Below, in pieces: positions 58,470 to 64,000 of a DNA stretch of 64,000 bases; within the stretch, counting starts at the first letter, position 1, and every line of letters begins with the position of its first letter. The notes beneath the pieces were generated by a model, which was given only the letters and a program-made list of their open reading frames with translations, was not told the DNA's origin and made no database searches. The translations under genes were made by a program, and so were the position numbers. The DNA comes from Salticus scenicus (Eukaryota; Arthropoda; Arachnida; Araneae; Salticidae). The stretch spans positions 380,513,887 to 380,577,886 of the forward strand of contig OZ005649.1 in the NCBI GenBank assembly GCA_963930645.1. Reading direction: 5' to 3'.

Positions 58470-59155
58470 GTACAGAAATTTTCAACAGTTTTTATAATAG
58501 TGGATATGAAAGCATCAATTAAATATTTATTATTTTTGTACATTCTAGAACTTGAGAGTAAAATGAAAATTTACTACAGTTTATCCAATAATAATTTATA
58601 TTTATTAATAAATTAGCTCATAAAAAATAAATATGTCTCCTCATACTTATAAATATTCCTGAAAAATGACAAATGCAAATATTTTAATATTAAATTATAT
58701 ATCTTTTATTTTTTCTCCTAATGAATATAACCTCTTCATCATTTATATAATTTAGAAAGCTAAATAATAACGCAACAAATTTGCTTCTTATTTAATAAAT
58801 CAAAATACATTCGTTAACATTTTTTATTTTTTATTTTTTTTTTTCAGAATTCTGTCATTATAATGAAAAATGATATAGTGCTTTTTGTTTTAATAAAACA
58901 AATATGAATTATTCTTCTGAATATAATTATTTATTGGTTTAATATTAAATTTATATTTCATTATTATGTTTTTAAAACTTATTGCTTATTATTTTGAATT
59001 AGGCATCCATTTTTTATAAAGGGAAGCTAATGGATCGCGGAAAAAATATATTTCATTTTAATTATTATATACCATGTTTCATTTTTTTATGAGATAAAGA
59101 AAATAACATATTATATAACTAATAAAAATAAATTAAAAAAATATTTCTGTAAAGA
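57480..59155. other. AT-rich spacer with simple repeats
   Basis: Poly(T) near 57710-57722, (TA)n at 57747-57767, (CA)n/(TA)n/(TG)n at 58227-58278, and poly(A) at 58438-58467. No gene was recognised. Confidence 0.5.
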
Positions 59156-59159
59156 TTTT

Positions 59160-61165
59160 ACATTCCGAACATCGCAGTGAGGAAAAGTATTGCAATCATG
59201 TCAAAAACCCGAGTTTGAGATTTAGATGTTTCTGCACGTTTTGAGGTCCCCTGTACTAGTATTTACTGTTTTTAGGATGATGAATGTAAGTATGTGTGTA
59301 TGTATATGACTGAACACGTTAGCGTCTAAACGCTTTATACGAATGAGCTGAAGTTAGTACGTATGTTGTTGGTCACCACAGCACGAACCCTATTGATTTT
59401 GGAGAATTTAGAACTTATAGTTTTTTTACATAGATATAAAGAAATTTTTTTTATTATTATTACTCTCTATGGGCTCAAATTTTTTAAAGTGCGATATAGG
59501 CTAAATGTCTTATTCGACTGAGATGAAAATTTATATACATGTTATGAGTTACCGTCGCACGAACTGTATGAACAAGATCAATTTAATGTTTATAGTTTTT
59601 TTTTCTTTTTTTTTTTTTTACTGGGACACAAAAAAAAAAATTATTTATTATTATGCTCTACGGGTCCAAATATTTTCAAGTGCGATAGCGTCTAAACACC
59701 TTTTTGAAATTGAAACTGAAATTTGAAATTTTCTCACCTTTTTGAAATTAGCTGAAACTTTTTACACATGCTATAGGTCACCTTTGCACGAGGCTCATAT
59801 TCTTTGGTGAATCTAGCACGCATAGATCTTTTACAGTGACACAATGAAAAATTCTTTATCATTATGTCCTGTAATCTCAAATTCTTTAAAATGAGATAGC
59901 GTCTAAACGCCACATCGGATTTAGCTGTAAATTTATATACATTTTATAGATTACCGTCACATTAACTATATGAATTTTTGACTATAAAGCCCTTATAGTC
60001 TTCATAGACGAACACAAACAAACATTTTTTATCATTGTGGCTTATGGCCTCAAATTATTTAAATTCCTTAGCGTCTAAACAACGCAACCGATTGAGTTGA
60101 AAATTTATACATATGTTAAAGGTCATCATTCCACATACTGCATAGATTTTGAAGAATCTAACACTTATAGATATTTACAGGGACACAAAGAAATATTCTT
60201 TTTCATTGTGGATTTGGCCTAAAGTTATTTAAAGTTCGGTAGCGTCTAAACACCTCACCAATTGAGCTGAAAATTTATATAAACATTATAAGTCACCATC
60301 ACATGAGCTGTATGGATTTTGGTGCGTTTAGCATTTAAAAATTTTTAAGGGACACAACAAAAATTTCTTTATCATTATCATACATGGGCTCAAATTGTTT
60401 GAAGGACAACAGAGTTAATTGAATCAACATACTATATAGAGAAAAATACTCGAATACCCTACTATGATTTTTCTCTTTTGTTTATTTATTGACTTCTCTT
60501 ACTTTATTTTTACCATCATTAATTACTTAATGTTTGGTAAGTTAAGTGGAGTCACTCCAGATTTTTACTTTCGGAACAGAACAGTGAGGAAAGTATTGTA
60601 ATCATGTCAAAAATACGAGCTTAAGATTTTGGTGGTTCTACACATTTTGTGGTTCCCTGAATTCTTTTAAACTATTTTTACGATGATGTATGTGTGTATG
60701 TATGTGGCTGAACACGATAGTGTCTAAACGTTTTGTTCGAATGCGCTAAAAGTTAGTATATATGTTATAGGTCACCAAAGCACGAACCCTAATGATTTTG
60801 GTTATTCTAGTACTTATAGTGTTTTTAGGGACACAAAGATATATTCTTTATCATTATGGTCTATGGGCTCAAATTTTTTTACGTACAATAGCGTCTAAAT
60901 GCTATATACGACTGAGTTGAAAATTTACACACATGTTATGAGTCACCATTGCACGAACTGTATAAATTTTCGTGAATTATCTCGTTTATTTATTTATTTA
61001 TTTTTATTATCAAACGACACAGAGAAAAAAATCCTTATCATTATGGTCTAAATAGACCCAAACTTTTTAAACATCTAAACGCCATAATTAGTTGAGCTGA
61101 AAATACACATGCTATAGGTCACGTTGCACAAAGTGCATAAATTGTGGTCAATACGGTTAGCATGT
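59160..61165 (+). repeat. Family C tandem array
   Basis: Units of about 171-191 bp (one of 211 bp with an internal duplication). GCGTCTAAA-type landmarks lie near 59322, 59497, 59688, 59899, 60071, 60242, 60720, 60891 and 61071. Each unit has TATAGGTCACC..TGCACGAAC, TTTTAGGGACACAAAG-like and TATGGGCTCAAAT segments. The head AGTGAGGAAAGTATTG...TCTACACATTTTG occurs at 59178 and again at 60585, so the first 1.4 kb is itself partly duplicated. No coding potential. Confidence 0.9.
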
Positions 61166-61174
61166 ATAGTTTTT

Positions 61175-61480
61175 ACTTTCTTCTATATTCAATAGAAGAA
61201 AGTATTGGATTCGTAAAAATTTTCGATCTCGGGTTTTTGATAGATTTACACGTTTTGAGAGCTGTAGAACATGATTTGACCATTTTTAGAAAATGTCTGT
61301 CTGTCTGTCTGTCAGTCAGTCTGTGTATGTGTGTGACAAAATTTTGTGGCAACTGTATCTCAGGAACTACTGCACAGAATTTCATGCCAATTGGTATGTA
61401 GTTACACCCTGACATAAATTAGTGCCTATCAACTTTTGGTAAAAGTTGTCTTACAGGTTGCGTTGTCATTCCGCCTTATT
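61175..61480 (+). repeat. Family E repeat, copy 2
   Basis: Begins TTTTACTTTCTTCTATATTC, then GAAAGTATTGGATTCGTAA and GATTTACACGTTTTGAGAGC, (TCTG)n at 61294-61323, and GTATCTCAGGAACTACTG, to GTTGCGTTGTCATTCCGCC. It is collinear with 12658-12960 and directly adjoins the family C array. Confidence 0.88.
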
Positions 61481-61718
61481 AGAAGAACCCTGGAAACATT
61501 GTTAATTGTGATTTTGCAGTATTCTTTTTGTTTCACTGTTGAAAATTTTACATTCCGTTGACACATTCTTATTTTTTTCTACATTTTTCACGACTACAGT
61601 TTCTCAATTTCCTCTTATCTTATCCAACATATTACACATTATTATATTCGTTGATTAAACAGTCGTAAAATTCGATTCATTTTTTATATATACGTGAATT
61701 TTCGTTTCGTGTCCTTAT

Positions 61719-61762
61719 GCACTGATGACGATACGTTAAATGATATCGAAACACCTGTCTGC
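61719..61762 (+). ncRNA. Hammerhead-ribozyme-like motif
   Basis: All core elements occur in order. GCA (stem I 5' strand) is followed by CTGATGA at 61722-61728, and an unpaired C. GATA pairs with TATC (stem II, 61730-61733 with 61744-61747) around a 10-nt loop. GAA follows at 61748-61750, then AC pairing with GT across a short ACCT loop (minimal stem III). C at 61759 would be the cleavage site, and TGC closes stem I. Very short stem III hammerheads are known from Penelope-like retroelements and related retrotransposed RNAs. Activity is inferred only. Confidence 0.5.
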
Positions 61763-61804
61763 TAAGATATTACTGATTTTTTCTGTAAAATCTAACTTTA
61801 ATAT

Positions 61805-62103
61805 GCGGGCCGCGGTAGCCCAGTCGGTAGAGCGCCGGCCTCGTAATTAGAAAATTGCCGGTACGGTACTCGAGCCGGCCAAAGACCATCGTGTACACTA
61901 ATGGTGGCTGGTGCACGTAAAATCTGTCGTGGCCGCAATGTCCTCCATAAAATTATACCTCTGTGGGTCACCGAAGCGGAAGAGCCATCCTTCCGTGGAG
62001 GATCAAAATTGTGATGACATGTCTCCGGACCACCTTTAGGGGGATGTCCCAGACCGTCGCCAATTGCCCATCTGCGCAGCACTGGTGCGACGTAAAACCT
62101 AAC
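61805..62103 (+). repeat. Full-length tRNA-derived SINE (SINE1)
   Basis: The head GGGCCGCGGTAGCC carries a perfect A box, TAGCCCAGTCGG (61816-61827). A B-box-like GGTACTCGAGCC follows at 61865-61876. The body runs CACTAATGGTGGCTGGTGCA, CGTGGCCGCAATGTCCTCC, CGTGGAGGATCAAAATTGTG and CAGACCGTCGCCAATTGCCC to GTGCGACGTAAAACCTAAC. It would be transcribed by RNA polymerase III and mobilised by a LINE in trans. The 94-codon minus-strand frame over it is an artefact. Other copies: 34002-34268 (minus) and 47288-47420 (truncated). Confidence 0.92.
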
Positions 62104-62104
62104 T

Positions 62105-62950
62105 TACCAGCCAACTAATTTTAATTTATACGAGAAAATAATTAAACTTCTTTATTTATTCTCCTATCTTTTTAACTAAGACGAATCCAAAATCAAAAAA
62201 GAGAAAAAAAAATTCTTGCTCCGTTCGATTTACTATTAGGTTCCATACCATAATAGCTATACTACTAAAATATTTTTCAAAAGATTTCATGACCTCTGTA
62301 TAGAATCACTTTTATGCATGTGTTAGGCGTGTGACCCACTTGATAAAGAGCCTCTCTTATCATTTGCTTCTGAAAGGATTGTTCTGTTTATAGTTTTTAT
62401 TTTATTTTATTTTTTTTTTTTTTTTTTTTATAATCTAATTAAAGATTCTTAACCTGAAACAATCTTTACTTTTCACCATATTAGTTTACATTAAACTGTT
62501 ACAGAAAAATATAAATATTCTTTGTAAATACAATGCAATCATATAAATACAATCTCTAATTTTTCTAGCTGACTAATTTAATTCCGTAAGCAATTTAAGA
62601 ATTACCGTCACAAGAAAAAGTAGTACTATGTAATTTATATTTCAGAAAAAAAATCCTGCTTCTTTAACAAACATACGTTTCAACAAAAATGATCCCGAAA
62701 TGTCGATTAAAATGCATATGCGGATAAAATGCATTTCCAAAATGAATATGCTGTTTCTTTCTCATAAAAGGGGCTTAAATATTTTTATAGATGAGCACAT
62801 GGAGGAAGAAATTTATTTTGAACCAAGCAGAGACCCATTTATGACTATGATTAGAGTTATGATTTATTTAAATGAAACAAAATGTGAGTTTTTTTTTTTT
62901 TACCCTACTATATATAGAAAATCGTCATAGATGACAAATCATGCATTTTT
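62105..62950. other. AT-rich spacer, nothing recognised
   Basis: Poly(T) near 62411-62429. A 76-codon open frame at 62700-62930 has no recognised domain and ends in a poly(T)-encoded phenylalanine run. Confidence 0.45.
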
Positions 62951-62954
62951 AATT

Positions 62955-63220
62955 TCTCTTACCCATAGTGCCGAGGAAGTATGGTTTTAGGGTCAAAATT
63001 TCGAACGTGAATTTTTGTTATATTTACATGTTCTAAGGTCCCCTGAATACGAAAATCATGTTTTTTGCGAATAGTCTGTGTATGTGTCTGTCTGTGTGTC
63101 GGTTATCAGCATATCTCCAGAACAAATAGTAGCAGAAATTCCAAACTCGGTATTCTAAATGTGTATCATATAGAAATGCTACACTGAGCTTTTCGTAATA
63201 AGACCGATTAAGACCAAATA
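62955..63220 (+). repeat. Family D 5' fragment
   Basis: TTTCTCTTACCCATAGTGCC, AAGTATGGTTTTAGGGTCAA, TATTTACATGTTCTAAGGTC, a TGTGTCTGTCTG stretch and TTATCAGCATATCTCCAGAA follow the D order. Similarity to the copy at 42.24 kb stops shortly after CTACACTGAGCTTTTCGT. Confidence 0.8.
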
Positions 63221-63224
63221 GGCC

Positions 63225-63885
63225 AATGAAGACCAATTTAAACATAAGATAGTTTTGCCTAACAGGAAATTACTTTTCATGATTTATGCAATTTTTTCAT
63301 TTTTTTCTTTTCTTCCTTGAAAACAAAATTTTAGGTGTACACACTTATCTCTCTAAGCCTTATAAAATGCATTGCGTTTACTTCAGAAACGCATGTATTG
63401 CGCTTCGAAAACAACTATCGAAGGCAACGGTGGTCATTTTCATATCTGGTGTTTTAAAAGGGAGCATTCGGCTAATATTAATTTTAAATTCAAGACCGCT
63501 CATGCGCTGACATTTTATAATTTTATGAGCTAAATTTCTTCTGTCTAAGACATACAGATTTTATAGAAAAATAATATTTAATTAATTTAAAAATTGAAGT
63601 TTTTATAAAGTTAGTTTTACACTTGTTAAAATAATATACATACTTGCCCAAAGATAATGTTTAAAAATATTTAAAAACTTTGTTATTTCTGAATTATAAT
63701 ATTAAATCACAAAGTAAAAGCAAATAAAATGAGCTGTTTTCAAGTGATGCGTTATGAAGTTAATTCAAGAATTAATTATTTTAACTTGCTTGTTTTCCGG
63801 CATTGAAAATAATTTCTGAATACAGATGATGAAAACGCATGTAGTTAAAAATTGGATACATTTCATGGTATTGTCTGCGATTTCA
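63225..63885. other. AT-rich spacer, nothing recognised
   Basis: No recognised gene or repeat. A 74-codon plus-strand frame (63286-63510) shows no domain. Confidence 0.45.
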
Positions 63886-63887
63886 CC

Positions 63888-64000
63888 TTTTTACTTTGCC
63901 TTACCCATAGGGTCGAGAAAGTATTGTTTTAGGGTCAAATTTTCGAACGTGAATTTCCGTTATATTTACATATTCTGATGTCCTCTGAATACGAAAATCA
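63888..64000 (+). repeat. Family D head running off the window
   Basis: TTTACTTTGCCTTACCCATA, GAGAAAGTATTGTTTTAGGG, TTTTCGAACGTGAATTTCCG and TATTTACATATTCTGATG match the D head. The window ends before the microsatellite. Confidence 0.8.

Noticed and set aside
61798..62082. 94-codon minus-strand open frame
   Set aside because: It is the antisense of the full-length SINE1 and has no protein similarity of its own.

Overview
The window looks like gene-poor, strongly AT-rich nuclear DNA of a eukaryote, most likely a spider and probably an orb-weaver. The grounds are the tRNA-derived SINEs, a gag-protease/integrase remnant of the arthropod LTR-retrotransposon type, TA-flanked MITEs, hundreds of bases of microsatellite, and no intact host gene, rRNA or functional tRNA. 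The lineage call rests on remembered repeat style, not on a search. The only open frames with recognisable protein homology are two retrotransposon fragments at 50.38-51.17 kb, on opposite strands.

Layout. 0-6 kb: AT-rich DNA with simple repeats. 6.0-7.9 kb: two TA-flanked MITEs, one containing a nested copy of itself. 11.2-15.6 kb: modular repeats of families E and B. 15.7-15.9 kb: a tRNA-derived SINE. 18.2-21.5 kb: two foldback elements and a possible hAT-like remnant. 22.7-23.6 kb: family C units. 24.29-27.17 kb: a Helitron-like non-autonomous element with 272-bp tandem repeats, four of them carrying a CTCF-like 17-mer, and a second GC-rich hairpin array. 30-34.3 kb: SINE pieces and a degraded hammerhead-like motif. 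35.9-36.98 kb: an alternating A/B higher-order tandem array (monomer about 146 bp, dimer 292 bp). 38.4-38.8 kb: a foldback. 40.06-43.49 kb: two family D elements in inverted orientation. 45.3-47.4 kb: CACTGAG MITEs and a SINE. 48.5-53.6 kb: two tandem family B elements, the second broken by an unidentified insertion of about 0.8 kb and by the 1.1-kb retrotransposon mosaic. 57 kb: another CACTGAG MITE. 59.2-61.5 kb: a family C array followed by family E. 61.7-62.1 kb: a well-formed hammerhead-like motif followed by a full-length SINE. 62.95 kb to the end: two more family D heads.

The dominant structure is a set of mosaic repeats (called B, C, D and E here). Most share a head containing AAAGTATTG followed by ATTTACACGTTTTGAG, then a TCTG/TGTG microsatellite. 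B, C and D then share a degenerate unit of about 170-190 bp containing TACAGGGACAC and TATGG/CTATGGG motifs. B ends at CTAG followed by T, and D ends in a short hairpin beside CTAG, which suggests rolling-circle (Helitron-like) non-autonomous elements that exchange modules. No transposase or Rep/helicase is visible here, so all would need proteins supplied from elsewhere.
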